A stretch of 64,000 nucleotides of DNA from RUG572 sp964386385 (GTDB taxonomy: Bacteria; Verrucomicrobiota; Kiritimatiellia; RFP12; UBA1067): positions 1 to 64,000 of the forward strand of contig CAYLRN010000004.1 in the NCBI GenBank assembly GCA_964386385.1, read 5' to 3'. The position numbers were made by a program, and so were the translations under genes. Under the pieces are notes generated by a model. The model saw only the letters and a list, made by a program, of their open reading frames with translations, was not told the DNA's origin and did no database searches. This document shows positions 8,664 through 19,355 of the stretch, piece after piece. Numbering within the stretch: position 1 is the stretch's first letter; the number at the start of each line of letters is the position of its first letter.

Positions 8664-11600
8664 ACGCGCAAGACCTCCGACGCGCTCCAAGCCTGGGCGC
8701 GGCATCCCTTCTGCGAGTGCGGGGCGTCGCCGTCGGCTATTTCCGACAGATGGCAGACGCATCCCGCGTTCAGGTTCTCAACCGCGGACGCCAGAAGCGA
8801 CAGCGCGGTCTCCTTCGACGCCATTCCGCTCTTCGCCAGCGCCTCGGCGTACATCGGAAACGGCCATGCCCAGACAGTGCCGTTGTGGTAGGCGGGCTTG
8901 CGGCTAGTGTCCTCGTCGCCGGCGTAGCGGCCGGAATAGCGCGGGTCGTCCGGCGCAAGGGTGCGGATTCCGCCGGGGACGACAAGGCGGCCGCATTCGG
9001 AGACGATTCCGGCGGCAAGCGGACTCGTCGCGTCGACGATTCCGTAGGAAATGGCGAAGAGCTGGTTCGGACGCACCCCGGCGTCCGGCGTCGCCGCGAC
9101 GGCCGGCTCGCCGTTCGGCGCGTCGAGGCAGTCGTAGAGTCCGCCAACGCCGTCGCGCCGCGCAAAGAGCGCGCGGAACGAGGCGGCGGCCCTGTCGGCA
9201 AGGGCAGTCCAGCGTTCGCCGCCGAGGAAGCGCAGCGCGGCGATCCACATGGCCTGCAGCTCCACGGGATATCCGACGCGCGGAGTGCAGGCGGGGTAGT
9301 TCGTGTCCATCCACGTAAAATGCGGCGGAGACCACACAAGGCCCGACGCGGGGTCGACGCGGATTCCGTTCGGAGCGCCCTTCACGTAGTTCTCGGCAAT
9401 GGACTCAAGCACCTGCGAGAGCGAACGGCCCCGACAGTCGGACGAAAGGAATTCCTCGCCGAGGACAGGCACGAGGTCGCGCACGGCAAGCATGAAGAAG
9501 AGCTGGGCATCGGCGGTGTCGCGGTTTCCTGCGGTGTCGCCGTAGATTATGTTCGGAAGCGTACCGTTCTCCTCGAAGCGCGCGAACGCCATGACGATGT
9601 CGCGCGCCTCTTTCGTGAAGCCGGAGGCGATCGCGCCGCGAAGGAAGATGAACGTGTCGCGCCCCCAGTCCAGGAACCACGGATAGCCGGCGATGACGGT
9701 CTTCACGTCGTCGCGCTTGACGATGAACAGGTCCATCGCGCGGCGCAGGGCGTTCTGGAGCGGAAGCGTTCCGTCCCCTTCCGCGCAGTCCGGAGCGTCG
9801 GGGAAGACGGGAAGTCCGTCGGCGCGCGCGGCGGTGGCGGTGCAGACGATCGCAACCGAGCCGCCGGGCGCGAAGTCGCATGAAATCCATCCCGGAGAGA
9901 AGAGGTCGCCAGACGGGTCCTGTCCGCGCTCGGCCTCCTCTCCGTGGGGAACGCCGTACGTCCATTCGCCCTCCTCGTGGAACTCGCCGCCATCGACGGA
10001 GATGGACGACGCTTCGCGGATGCGCCGCTCCCAGACGGCTTCCGGTCCCTGGTAGGCCTTCGTCGTGGCGTGGAAACTCCGCGCCTCCATGTCCGGGCGG
10101 AAGACGATGCGGACGGGTCTGTCGACACCGCCGCCAGGAAGGCGTCTGACGAGAAGCCGCGCGGCGCGCGTCCCGGAGCGGGCGAGGGCGAGGGTGAAGG
10201 AAAAGCGGGCGGAGCGTCCAAGCCCGCATGGGACGTTGAAAGTCCACGTCGCCGTCCGGCCTGCCGGGTCTGCGCGGAAGGACTCGACGCAGTCGGCGTT
10301 TATCTCGCGTGAAAAGCCCTCGTGCTGAAGCCAGCAGCGGCAGCGGGTCCAAAGGACCGTCCGGTCCGCGGGGACGTTCGGGTTCGGGTTGACGGCGAAG
10401 AGGGCGTCATACTGGCTGGCGATTTCACCCCAGGCGAGCTTGACGCGGCTCATCGAGCCCGTGCCGTCGGAAAGGACGGTCTCAAGGGCGCGGTCGGCGC
10501 GGATCTCCGCGCCGGTCCAGACGGTCTTGACGCGGGCGGCGGCGCCGGGCGGCGTCATGAAGATGCGCGAAGCCGCGCGTTCCGTGCCGCCGGGGGCGAA
10601 TACGGCCATCGACAGGAAACGCACCTCGGCGCGCGTCCCGTCGCCGACGTACGGCGGCAAGGAGATGACGGCGCGGCAGCCCTCCGACCTGATGCGCGCA
10701 AGCGTCCTTCCGCCGCCCGCGACTTCGGCGATGAACTCGTGCGGGGCGCGGACTTCGAGCGCGCCGCCCTCCGGAACGCAGACGTCGCGCCGACAGTCCT
10801 CCGGCCACGTCCACGCGACGGCGGGCGCGCGAACGGCGTCCTCGGCGAGCGGGCGCGGCGGTTTCGCGCAGACGGCGGAGTTCGCGGCGTCAAGCGGCTC
10901 GACGCAGAGGAGTTCGCCGGGTTCAAGGAAGAGGCCCGCGGCGGGATCGAGGTCAAGCGTCCGTCCGTCCACGACGTCGCGGACGCAGCGCGCACTGAAC
11001 GCCGCGGCGTCCCAGCGGATTGTCGCCGGGCGAGCGCAGTCGAGGTTTGCGAGAACGAGCGCGGGGACGGAGCATTCGCGCAGGACGGCGAGCGTGTTTC
11101 CGTCGCCCCGCGTGACGACGCGGAGCGTCGCGTCCGGGCCGAACGCGGGATGCGCGGAAAGGACGTCGTTCAGACGGCGGATGAGGGACACCATGTTGTG
11201 CGGCGAATCCCAGTTGAGGGAGCTTGCGCCGTGGACGTCGATCTTCTCCGTCGCGAACCACTCCACGCCGTTGGCGATTCCCCATGCGCCCTGATGGCTC
11301 AGGAGCGCGGCGAGCATGACGCGGAGCTTCGCGTAGACGCGGCCGTTCTTCGCAAGGCGGTCGTTGTCGTGCGTCTCGGCGAAATGGACGAGGGCGCCGT
11401 ACTTCGCGGCGCGATCGATGGCGGAGGGAAGGTATCTCTCGAACCCGTCGCGGTCGTACGTCTGGAAGATTTCGGAATAAGCCCAGTCGAGGCCGGACTC
11501 GCGGAGAAGCCGGTCGGTGACGTCGATGGCGCCGCCGAGGCCTTCGAGCATGAAGACGGTGTCGGGATATTCCTCGCGGACGCGGGCGACGACATACTCC

Positions 11601-12604
11601 CATGTCGAGGCGGGAATCATGTAGCCGGCGTCGCAGCGGAAGCCGTCTACGCCCTGCCGGCACCAGAAGAGGAAGACGTCTGCCATGTAGGCGCGAAGTT
11701 CGGGATGGGAGTAGTCGAGCTCCACGAGATCTGCCCAGACGACGCCCCATGCGCCGGGGGAGACGAACGTGCCGTCAGCCAGGCGGCGGTACCAGTCGGG
11801 ATGGTGGGTCTGCAGCGTGGCGGCCCAGCCGGTGTGGTTTGCGGGGAGGTCGAGGAAGAGGCTTGCGCCCTTCGCGTGGACGGCGTCGGCGAGTTCGCGG
11901 AACTGGTCAAGGGGCGTCGCCTTCACGTCGAACTCGGCGAGGGCGGGGTCGACGGAGAGGAAGTCGCCGGCGGCGAAGGGGGAGCCGTAGCGTCCCATGC
12001 GCGCGAAGGTGGTGGGAGTCGGGAAGATGGGAAGCAGCTGGACGATGCGGAAGCCCATCCCGTCGACGACGTGTCCGAGGGCGCGCCTGACGTCGCGCAG
12101 CGTGCCGGACGGCGGGATGACGGCGTAGCCCTTCGAGTCGAGAAACGCCTGCGCGGAGACGACGTCGTTTCCAGAGTCGGGGCGTCCGTGCCTCGCGCCG
12201 CCGAACTGGCGCGGGAAGACGGTGTATATGGAGTTCGCACGGCGCGTGGCGGACGGTTCCACCTTCACGTGGAAGTTCGCGCCGTCCGGCCACTGCGGCT
12301 CGTCGGCCCCGGCGGGAAAGAAGCAGCACTTGCCGGAGAATATTCCGACCTCGTCGAGACGGACCGTGCAGACGAATCTGCCGGGGGAGGCTTCGCGCAT
12401 CGGGACGTCGTGCCAGTCGCATCCCATTGGCGTCTCGCCGCGTTCCACGCGGGCGATCGTCTCGCGGCGGCGGACGGACGCGGCGCCGACGTTGGTGCGC
12501 AGTGCGGCACGGCCGGCAGTGGGCGCGTCGAGCGTCAGGGACACTTCAAGGACATCGCCCTTCCAGCGCAGAAGACAGACGCCCGGAGCTGGAAACTGGT
12601 TCAT
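8642..12604 (-). CDS. Bifunctional glycogen debranching enzyme (GH13 plus amylo-alpha-1,6-glucosidase)
   Basis: 1320 aa. The N-terminal part is a GH13 alpha-amylase-type barrel: NHTGW and GFRCDA (nucleophile Asp325), FMLEG (acid Glu354) and ETHDND (Asp413), followed by a beta domain ending near residue 575. After a beta-rich middle region, the C-terminal ~350 residues match the amylo-alpha-1,6-glucosidase domain of glycogen debranching enzymes (GH133 type), with FLDWGRDTFIFLRG and GTLPNIIYGD. It probably transfers and then hydrolyses alpha-1,6 branches of glycogen in the cytoplasm. The start at 12604 overlaps the stop of the PNPT gene as ATGA. Linked to 6-phosphofructokinase in the same operon, it fits glycogen breakdown feeding glycolysis. 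Confidence 0.85.
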   Translation of the reverse strand: MNQFPAPGVCLLRWKGDVLEVSLTLDAPTAGRAALRTNVGAASVRRRETIARVERGETPMGCDWHDVPMREASPGRFVCTVRLDEVGIFSGKCCFFPAGADEPQWPDGANFHVKVEPSATRRANSIYTVFPRQFGGARHGRPDSGNDVVSAQAFLDSKGYAVIPPSGTLRDVRRALGHVVDGMGFRIVQLLPIFPTPTTFARMGRYGSPFAAGDFLSVDPALAEFDVKATPLDQFRELADAVHAKGASLFLDLPANHTGWAATLQTHHPDWYRRLADGTFVSPGAWGVVWADLVELDYSHPELRAYMADVFLFWCRQGVDGFRCDAGYMIPASTWEYVVARVREEYPDTVFMLEGLGGAIDVTDRLLRESGLDWAYSEIFQTYDRDGFERYLPSAIDRAAKYGALVHFAETHDNDRLAKNGRVYAKLRVMLAALLSHQGAWGIANGVEWFATEKIDVHGASSLNWDSPHNMVSLIRRLNDVLSAHPAFGPDATLRVVTRGDGNTLAVLRECSVPALVLANLDCARPATIRWDAAAFSARCVRDVVDGRTLDLDPAAGLFLEPGELLCVEPLDAANSAVCAKPPRPLAEDAVRAPAVAWTWPEDCRRDVCVPEGGALEVRAPHEFIAEVAGGGRTLARIRSEGCRAVISLPPYVGDGTRAEVRFLSMAVFAPGGTERAASRIFMTPPGAAARVKTVWTGAEIRADRALETVLSDGTGSMSRVKLAWGEIASQYDALFAVNPNPNVPADRTVLWTRCRCWLQHEGFSREINADCVESFRADPAGRTATWTFNVPCGLGRSARFSFTLALARSGTRAARLLVRRLPGGGVDRPVRIVFRPDMEARSFHATTKAYQGPEAVWERRIREASSISVDGGEFHEEGEWTYGVPHGEEAERGQDPSGDLFSPGWISCDFAPGGSVAIVCTATAARADGLPVFPDAPDCAEGDGTLPLQNALRRAMDLFIVKRDDVKTVIAGYPWFLDWGRDTFIFLRGAIASGFTKEARDIVMAFARFEENGTLPNIIYGDTAGNRDTADAQLFFMLAVRDLVPVLGEEFLSSDCRGRSLSQVLESIAENYVKGAPNGIRVDPASGLVWSPPHFTWMDTNYPACTPRVGYPVELQAMWIAALRFLGGERWTALADRAAASFRALFARRDGVGGLYDCLDAPNGEPAVAATPDAGVRPNQLFAISYGIVDATSPLAAGIVSECGRLVVPGGIRTLAPDDPRYSGRYAGDEDTSRKPAYHNGTVWAWPFPMYAEALAKSGMASKETALSLLASAVENLNAGCVCHLSEIADGDAPHSQKGCRAQAWSASEVLRVWLELTR

Positions 12605-14508
12605 AGGCCTACCTCCTCGCAATGCCACATGGTGACCGGAACGCCGCAGGCGGCGAACATCTTCTTCGCCACCTCAAGACGGGCGGACGTCAGCTGGCAG
12701 GCGATGACGACGGCGTCGGCCTTGAGGGACTTGAGAATGGAATGCGACTGCTCCAGCGTTCCGCATATCCGGATTCCGCCGACGTACTGCCCGCGCAGGA
12801 GAATGTCGTCGTCGATGATGCCCACGATGACGCGGGTGTTCCTGGAGGTGGAGCGGACGAGTTCGCGGCGGAATGCGACGTAGCGGAGGCCGGCGCCGTA
12901 GACCACGATGCGCTTCGCGTCCGAACTGTCCAGAAGCCGCCCGCAGTCGATGGAGTAGAACAGGTCTCGCACGAGCGGACGCACCGTCCTGACAAGAACG
13001 AAGCCGAGGAACGAGATGAACGCGAAGACTATCGAAAACGCGAATATGCGCAAATGCCCCAGGTCGAGGGCCTTTGCCACGGCCACCGCCATCCCGACTC
13101 CGAAGACGACCGCGGCGGCAAGTCTGGCGTAGTTGGAGAGCACCGCGCGCGACCAGACGGTGATGTAGGAGCGAAAGGCGACGAGGGAGAGGAATATGGA
13201 CACCACGAACAGCGGCACCCAGCGGCGCATGGACGCCACCGCGACAGTCTCGGAGAGCAGAAGCGACGAAACGAGCCATGCGCCGAAGAGGACGGCGCAG
13301 TCGAAGACGATGAGCAGTGGCACTTTCAGGACGTGGAAGCGGCGGCGCGTCGATACGCTGGAATCGCGGGCCACGGCGTTGAGCAGCCGCCCCATGTCCC
13401 AGAGCTCTATGCGCCTCATGTCGCGGAAGATTATCGTGACGGCAACCATGAAGCCGACAATGTAGAGGGAGACGGCGCGGCCGCGAAGCGCGATTCCGCC
13501 AAGCCCGATGAGAACGAAGAACGCGGCCATGCCGTAGAGCGCGAACGCCGCCTTGCGCTGCGACATGAGATGGCGCAGAATGCGGTGGTGGAGGTGGTCG
13601 GTGTCCGCCTGCATGACGCGCGAGCTGCCGACGTCCTCCGCGTCCCCCCTCTTTAGGACGGCGCGGATCGAACGACGCAGGATGGCGAGCGCGGTGTCGA
13701 AGATCGGAACGCCCATCGCGAGAATGGGAACGCCGACGCCGACGAGGAATGAATGCGAGGTGTTCGCCAGTAGGGCGAGGACGGAAAGGAAGAACCCCAG
13801 GAACATCGACCCGGCGTCGCCGAGGAAGACGGACGCGGGGCTGAAGTTGTAGCGCAGGAATCCAAGGCAGGCGCCGACGAACGCGAAGAACGCGAGCGCG
13901 GCCTCCACCTGCCCGACGAAGAACAACGCGCCCGCCATGCCGAACGCGGCGATGCAGGCAAGCCCGGCGGCAAGTCCGTCAAGTCCGTCTATCAGGTTGA
14001 AGGCGTTCATCGCCCCGACGATCCAAAACGTCGCGACCGCGCAGTCGAGCGCGGGCGGAATCGAGGGGAAGAGTGCGCTGAAGCCGGCTCCAGCCCAGAA
14101 ATGGGCGCCGAGCGCGACGGCGACCTGGCATATGAGCTTGGCGACGGGCGGCATCGAATGCCTGTCGTCAAGGAAGCCGACAAGGCACGTCGCGCCGGAA
14201 AGCGCCATGACGCGGAAGAGCGTCGCGGGGGCGATCGCCTGCGGGTCGCGCATGACGCCGCCGAAGAAAAGCCATCCGAGGCAGAGGGAAAGGCAGACGG
14301 AGACGTAGACCGCAATGCCGCCGCCGCGCGGGATCGGGGTGCGATTTATGCGGCGGGCGGACGGCATGTCGACCATTCCGATCCGCCTGGCGAATCCCCT
14401 CACGACGGGCGTGAGGAGCAGGGAGAACGACAGCGCGCAGACAAGCAGGACGAGATACGGCGCGACCTGCGAAATGAAGCGGAGGAGACTGTCGAAGAAG
14501 AACGTCAC
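12601..14508 (-). CDS. Polyprenyl-phosphate sugar-1-phosphate transferase (WecA/MraY type) fused to a CapD-like domain
   Basis: 635 aa. Residues ~15-350 form a polytopic PNPT domain with its signatures: LVGFLDDR, NAFNLIDGLDGLAAG, VFLGDAGSMFLGF and the histidine cluster TDHLHHRI. More membrane helices follow, then from about 500 a soluble Rossmann-like segment (RIVVYGAGLRYVAF, VGIIDDD) like the N-terminal part of CapD/WbpM-type proteins. It should load a sugar-1-phosphate on undecaprenyl phosphate to start a polysaccharide, with the second domain binding a nucleotide sugar or acting as a sensor. The CapD catalytic half is absent. The start is GTG at 14508, overlapping the exosortase stop as GTGA. 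Confidence 0.85.
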   Translation of the reverse strand: MTFFFDSLLRFISQVAPYLVLLVCALSFSLLLTPVVRGFARRIGMVDMPSARRINRTPIPRGGGIAVYVSVCLSLCLGWLFFGGVMRDPQAIAPATLFRVMALSGATCLVGFLDDRHSMPPVAKLICQVAVALGAHFWAGAGFSALFPSIPPALDCAVATFWIVGAMNAFNLIDGLDGLAAGLACIAAFGMAGALFFVGQVEAALAFFAFVGACLGFLRYNFSPASVFLGDAGSMFLGFFLSVLALLANTSHSFLVGVGVPILAMGVPIFDTALAILRRSIRAVLKRGDAEDVGSSRVMQADTDHLHHRILRHLMSQRKAAFALYGMAAFFVLIGLGGIALRGRAVSLYIVGFMVAVTIIFRDMRRIELWDMGRLLNAVARDSSVSTRRRFHVLKVPLLIVFDCAVLFGAWLVSSLLLSETVAVASMRRWVPLFVVSIFLSLVAFRSYITVWSRAVLSNYARLAAAVVFGVGMAVAVAKALDLGHLRIFAFSIVFAFISFLGFVLVRTVRPLVRDLFYSIDCGRLLDSSDAKRIVVYGAGLRYVAFRRELVRSTSRNTRVIVGIIDDDILLRGQYVGGIRICGTLEQSHSILKSLKADAVVIACQLTSARLEVAKKMFAACGVPVTMWHCEEVGL

Positions 14509-16163
14509 GGCGCGGTCTCCATTTCACGCATGACGGCGGAAACCACGTCGTCCAGCATTCCGCGCCGCGCCGCGTCGTCGAGAACGAAACCCTGCGGGGA
14601 CATCGCGTTCACCGTTACCATCACCCAGCGGTCGATGCGGTTGAAGACGGTGCGGTCCGTCGTGTCCACAAGGATGCGGCGCGAATGCGAGGCGGTCCTG
14701 ACGCCGGCCTGGTTGAAGAACGTGTACGCCAGGAGATTCGGCCGGCCGCTTCCGCGCGCGATCTGCACGACGTGGAACGGCCAGCCTGCGATCTCCACGT
14801 TGTGCGGATTCGACATGAGAAACCCCTGCGCCGGGAGGCAGAGCTCCGGACGGTGGATGGAGCTTTTCGAAGAGCCGCCGACGATTGCGGACACGAGGAA
14901 GTCCACCCCAGCCGCGTTGACGTAGCTCCGCTTCACGATGACGGTGTCCTTCGGCAGCATCCCCTTCTCGCCGGGCGACACCTCCATGAGTTCGGAACCG
15001 CATTCCGTGCAGACGCTCCCCTTCAGCTTGGAAAGATGGAAGAACCCGGTGCAGTTCTCGTCGGAACAGTACCTCACGCCGTCCGCCCGGCAGCCTGGAA
15101 TCGTCTCCGGAAGCGCGACATGGGGAGGCTCCGCAAGGACCGCAGGCGGAGAGAACCGCTGGACGGCCGCCAGCGCGCAGACGAGCGCGAGAGCGACGGC
15201 CGGGACGAACGAAAGGCGCGCGGGCCGCAGGGCGGGCACGGCGGAGGCCTTGGACGGACAGGCGTCATCCGCCTCCGTCCGCGGGGAGACGCCATCCGCC
15301 TTTCCGCGACGATCGCAGAAGCGGGAGATCAACTCGCCGCAGCCGAGCATGCAGACGATTGCCACGAAGAACACGACGAAGCCGGAATAGTCGTGGTAGA
15401 ACCCGGTCGCGAACGCCGGATCCGCGCCAGCGGCGACGAGGCATATCGTCAGGATGCGCACGACGTTGCCGAGCACCGCAAGCGGAATCGAGCAGGCGAA
15501 AAGCGCGGCACGACGCCAGAACGTCGGCTGGTGGAACCACGCATACGCGGCGGTGAGGGCCATGAGGGCGAAAAGTGAGCGGAGACCGGAGCAGGGCTCG
15601 GCCACGTCGATGGAGAACGGATGCGCGCCGCCGGCGACGATGGCGGTGCCCTGCCGCACGGCCTCGACGCCGAAGCCGTTGATGACGGCAAGGGCAGTGC
15701 CGCTTGCAAGAAGCCGGAGATGTATCGTCACCACGTCGAGGAACGTGGCGAGGGGGATCGTGAATGCGAGATAGGCCGCGGGGAAGACGCAGAGCCGCGC
15801 GACGGCGCGTCCGAAGAACGCCCACGGCAGGGTGACGCAGAGGCCGATGAAGGCAATCTGCTCGAAGCGCATCTGGACGCCGCGCGTTCCGAGAATCGCA
15901 AGTGCGGCGAACGGGATGGATGCGAGAACGCCGAAGACGGACGGACTGCCGACGGCGTCCTTCAGCCTGCGGCGCTCCGTCCAAAGGACGTACAGCGAGA
16001 AGAGCGGCACGAACCAGCCGAACGACATGTCCTCCTGCGGAATCGTGAAGGCGTCCGCAACGCGAAAGAACATTCCCCTGAAGCCGAAGAGCATGGCCGC
16101 GATCGCGGCCACGAACAGGCAGAGGCGGAGGGTGATTCGCTTAATGAAGCCGTTCGCCTCCAT
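14505..16163 (-). CDS. Exosortase fused to an EpsI domain
   Basis: 552 aa. The first ~290 residues form a multi-helix exosortase with its catalytic residues: Cys191 (AEPCSGLRSLFAL), Arg236 (LGNVVRIL) and His257 (GFYHDYSG). Exosortases cleave and process PEP-CTERM sorting tails during export to the cell surface. The C-terminal part is EpsI-like (DUF3485 type), ending SSIHRPELCLPAQGF and HSRRILVDTTDRTVFNRIDRW. Between the two lies a possible zinc ribbon, CSDENC followed by CTECG. The start at 16163 shares one base with the preceding stop (TGATG). A PEP-CTERM substrate is present at 58280-58852. Confidence 0.9.
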   Translation of the reverse strand: MEANGFIKRITLRLCLFVAAIAAMLFGFRGMFFRVADAFTIPQEDMSFGWFVPLFSLYVLWTERRRLKDAVGSPSVFGVLASIPFAALAILGTRGVQMRFEQIAFIGLCVTLPWAFFGRAVARLCVFPAAYLAFTIPLATFLDVVTIHLRLLASGTALAVINGFGVEAVRQGTAIVAGGAHPFSIDVAEPCSGLRSLFALMALTAAYAWFHQPTFWRRAALFACSIPLAVLGNVVRILTICLVAAGADPAFATGFYHDYSGFVVFFVAIVCMLGCGELISRFCDRRGKADGVSPRTEADDACPSKASAVPALRPARLSFVPAVALALVCALAAVQRFSPPAVLAEPPHVALPETIPGCRADGVRYCSDENCTGFFHLSKLKGSVCTECGSELMEVSPGEKGMLPKDTVIVKRSYVNAAGVDFLVSAIVGGSSKSSIHRPELCLPAQGFLMSNPHNVEIAGWPFHVVQIARGSGRPNLLAYTFFNQAGVRTASHSRRILVDTTDRTVFNRIDRWVMVTVNAMSPQGFVLDDAARRGMLDDVVSAVMREMETAP

Positions 16164-17029
16164 CAGAAGATCCCCCTGCAGTAGACGCCGGACGGACACG
16201 GACGCGCGTCCGCGGCGCCGAGGCGCGGCTCAAGAAGCATCTCGCCGCTCTCCACGCGGCCGGGACCGAACGCCTGAGAGACGACGTTTTCCGCCACCCG
16301 GCAGGAGAGACCGGGGGTGTGGGAGGAGAAGAGGACGAAGAGCGGGGAGTCGGAAAGGAGCGAACGCACGAGCGAAAGCGTGTCCTGAAGGTCGCGCTCG
16401 ATCTTGTACGTCTCGCCGTTCGCGCCGCGGCCGAACGTCGGCGGGTCGAGAATCACGGCGTCGTACCTGCGGCCGCGCCGGATCTCGCGGCGCATGAACG
16501 CCGCCGCGTCGTCCACTATCCATCGGATCGGCGTTTCCGCAAGGCCGTTGAGCCCGGCGTTCTCGCGCGCCCACTGCACCATTCCGCGCGCGGCGTCGAG
16601 GTGGCAGACCTCCGCGCCGCCCTGCGCGGCGGCGAGAGTGCTTCCGCCGGAATAGGCGAAGAGGTTGAGGACCCGGACGCATCCGCGATCGGCCTTCGCG
16701 GCGGCCGCGGTCTCGCGAATCCACTTCCACTGCGCGCGCTGCTCCGGGAAGATGCCCAGATGCCCGAAGTCCGTGCCGCGGAGGTAGAAGCGGATTCCGG
16801 CGGTGCGGATCGTCCATGATTCCGGGAGGCCGTTGCGGCCGTGCCAGCGGTTGCCGTCCTCGCGGTCGAAGGTGGCAGTCGCGCCGCTCCATGCGGAGGG
16901 GCTGTTCGGACGCCACAGGGCCTGCGAGCAGGGGCGGACGAGCGAGACGCCGCCGAATCGCTCGAACTTGCGTCCGTCGCCCGAATCGATCAGTTCGTAG
17001 TCGTCAAGTTCCATGTCGCCGGGTTCCAT
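16163..17029 (-). CDS. Class I SAM-dependent methyltransferase (RlmI/RlmK-like fold)
   Basis: 288 aa. A Rossmann methyltransferase: motif I LNLFAYSGGSTLAAAQGGAEV near residues 119-139, the acidic ribose-binding strand HLDAARGMVQWARENAG, and motif IV ILDPPTFGRG near 197-206. Together with LRGTDFGHLGIFPEQ, these resemble the catalytic half of COG1092-type 23S rRNA methyltransferases, but the N-terminal PUA domain of RlmI is missing. The substrate is therefore probably RNA but not proven. It starts 4 bp after the pfkA stop and ends on the exosortase start codon. Confidence 0.8.
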   Translation of the reverse strand: MEPGDMELDDYELIDSGDGRKFERFGGVSLVRPCSQALWRPNSPSAWSGATATFDREDGNRWHGRNGLPESWTIRTAGIRFYLRGTDFGHLGIFPEQRAQWKWIRETAAAAKADRGCVRVLNLFAYSGGSTLAAAQGGAEVCHLDAARGMVQWARENAGLNGLAETPIRWIVDDAAAFMRREIRRGRRYDAVILDPPTFGRGANGETYKIERDLQDTLSLVRSLLSDSPLFVLFSSHTPGLSCRVAENVVSQAFGPGRVESGEMLLEPRLGAADARPCPSGVYCRGIF

Positions 17030-17033
17030 GCCG

Positions 17034-18401
<1,368 letters not shown>

Positions 18402-18449
18402 GTCCGAATCTCGTTCTGCCACAGCCGTGCAAGCGGTAAACGTGGACAT

Positions 18450-18477
18450 AGTATATCAAAAGGCGGCGATTCGTCCA
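18450..18477 (-). promoter_or_regulatory. Promoter of the pfkA operon
   Basis: On the minus strand TGGACG (18472-18477), a 16-bp spacer and TATACT (18450-18455), preceded by TTTTGA as an extended -10. The leader to the ATG at 18401 would be about 40 nt. Confidence 0.5.
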
Positions 18478-18525
18478 TTGCTTTCCGCGTTCGGGCCGAT
18501 TGCGCGGGCGGCGGAAAGGGCGCGA

Positions 18526-19353
18526 TCAGGGCGGCGCCGGAAGGCGACGCCAGAGAAGCCCGTGCGGACGCACGGCGAAGCGCCGGATTCCGTTGAAGCG
18601 CGTGCCGGTCTTCGACCAGTCGGAATCGTCGCGGCAGTCGCGGAGGTAGCTTGCGATGGCAAGCACCCTTCCGGCGCGGTTGAGGACGGGGCTGCCGCTG
18701 TTGCCGGCGACGAACCCGGCGTCGACCTCTATTTCCTGCGGCCCGACGCCGAGCACCCGGCCGCGAATCTCCGTGACCACCCCGCGGCCGTCGCTGTTGC
18801 CGAGGACGACTATCGGAGCGCCGATGTCGGGAGTGGAAGCCTCGGGCGCGAAAGCGGGCAGGTCCGCATCCACCTCGAAGCGCGCGAGGTCGCGGTTGTA
18901 CGCGACTTCAAGGTCGCCGAGCCTGAGCGGAACGCCGTCAAGGCGCGTAGCCTCCACGGACGGCGCGTCGCGGACGACGTGCGCGTTTGTCATGAGGAAG
19001 ACGCGGCCGCCATCCCGCAGAAGGAAGCCGGTACCGGTCCTGTCGCCCGCGACGACGATCGCGAGCTTGTCCTTCGCCGCCGCAAATGCGCCGTCCTCGC
19101 CGCGCGCGGTGTCGCGGCGCCTATTCGAAAAAAGGCTGAAAAGCGGAACGTCCCATGCGTTCGTGGAGCCGGACGAAAGGCTGAAGCCACCCGTCCTGCG
19201 ATGCGCGTCGGATGCCTCGCCGCGCTTCTGGAAGGGAACGCGCCCATCGCGCCTCGCCTCCGGCCAATGGAAGCCGGACGCCTCGAAGGCGGCGGACGCC
19301 GCAATGAGGAACGCTGCGGCGGACAGAATCGGCGCAATGCGGCTGCCTCGCAT
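18526..19353 (-). CDS. Secreted trypsin-like serine protease
   Basis: 275 aa. An N-terminal hydrophobic segment (IAPILSAAAFLIAASAAFEA) acts as a signal peptide or anchor. The S1-type triad is visible as His125 (TNAHVV), Asp155 (YNRDLA) and Ser219 (GNSGSPV). No PDZ domain follows, unlike DegP/HtrA, so a role in periplasmic quality control is possible but not certain. The start at 19353 lies two bases after the queH stop (TAGCCATG), which suggests coupling. Confidence 0.82.
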   Translation of the reverse strand: MRGSRIAPILSAAAFLIAASAAFEASGFHWPEARRDGRVPFQKRGEASDAHRRTGGFSLSSGSTNAWDVPLFSLFSNRRRDTARGEDGAFAAAKDKLAIVVAGDRTGTGFLLRDGGRVFLMTNAHVVRDAPSVEATRLDGVPLRLGDLEVAYNRDLARFEVDADLPAFAPEASTPDIGAPIVVLGNSDGRGVVTEIRGRVLGVGPQEIEVDAGFVAGNSGSPVLNRAGRVLAIASYLRDCRDDSDWSKTGTRFNGIRRFAVRPHGLLWRRLPAPP

Positions 19354-19355
19354 GG

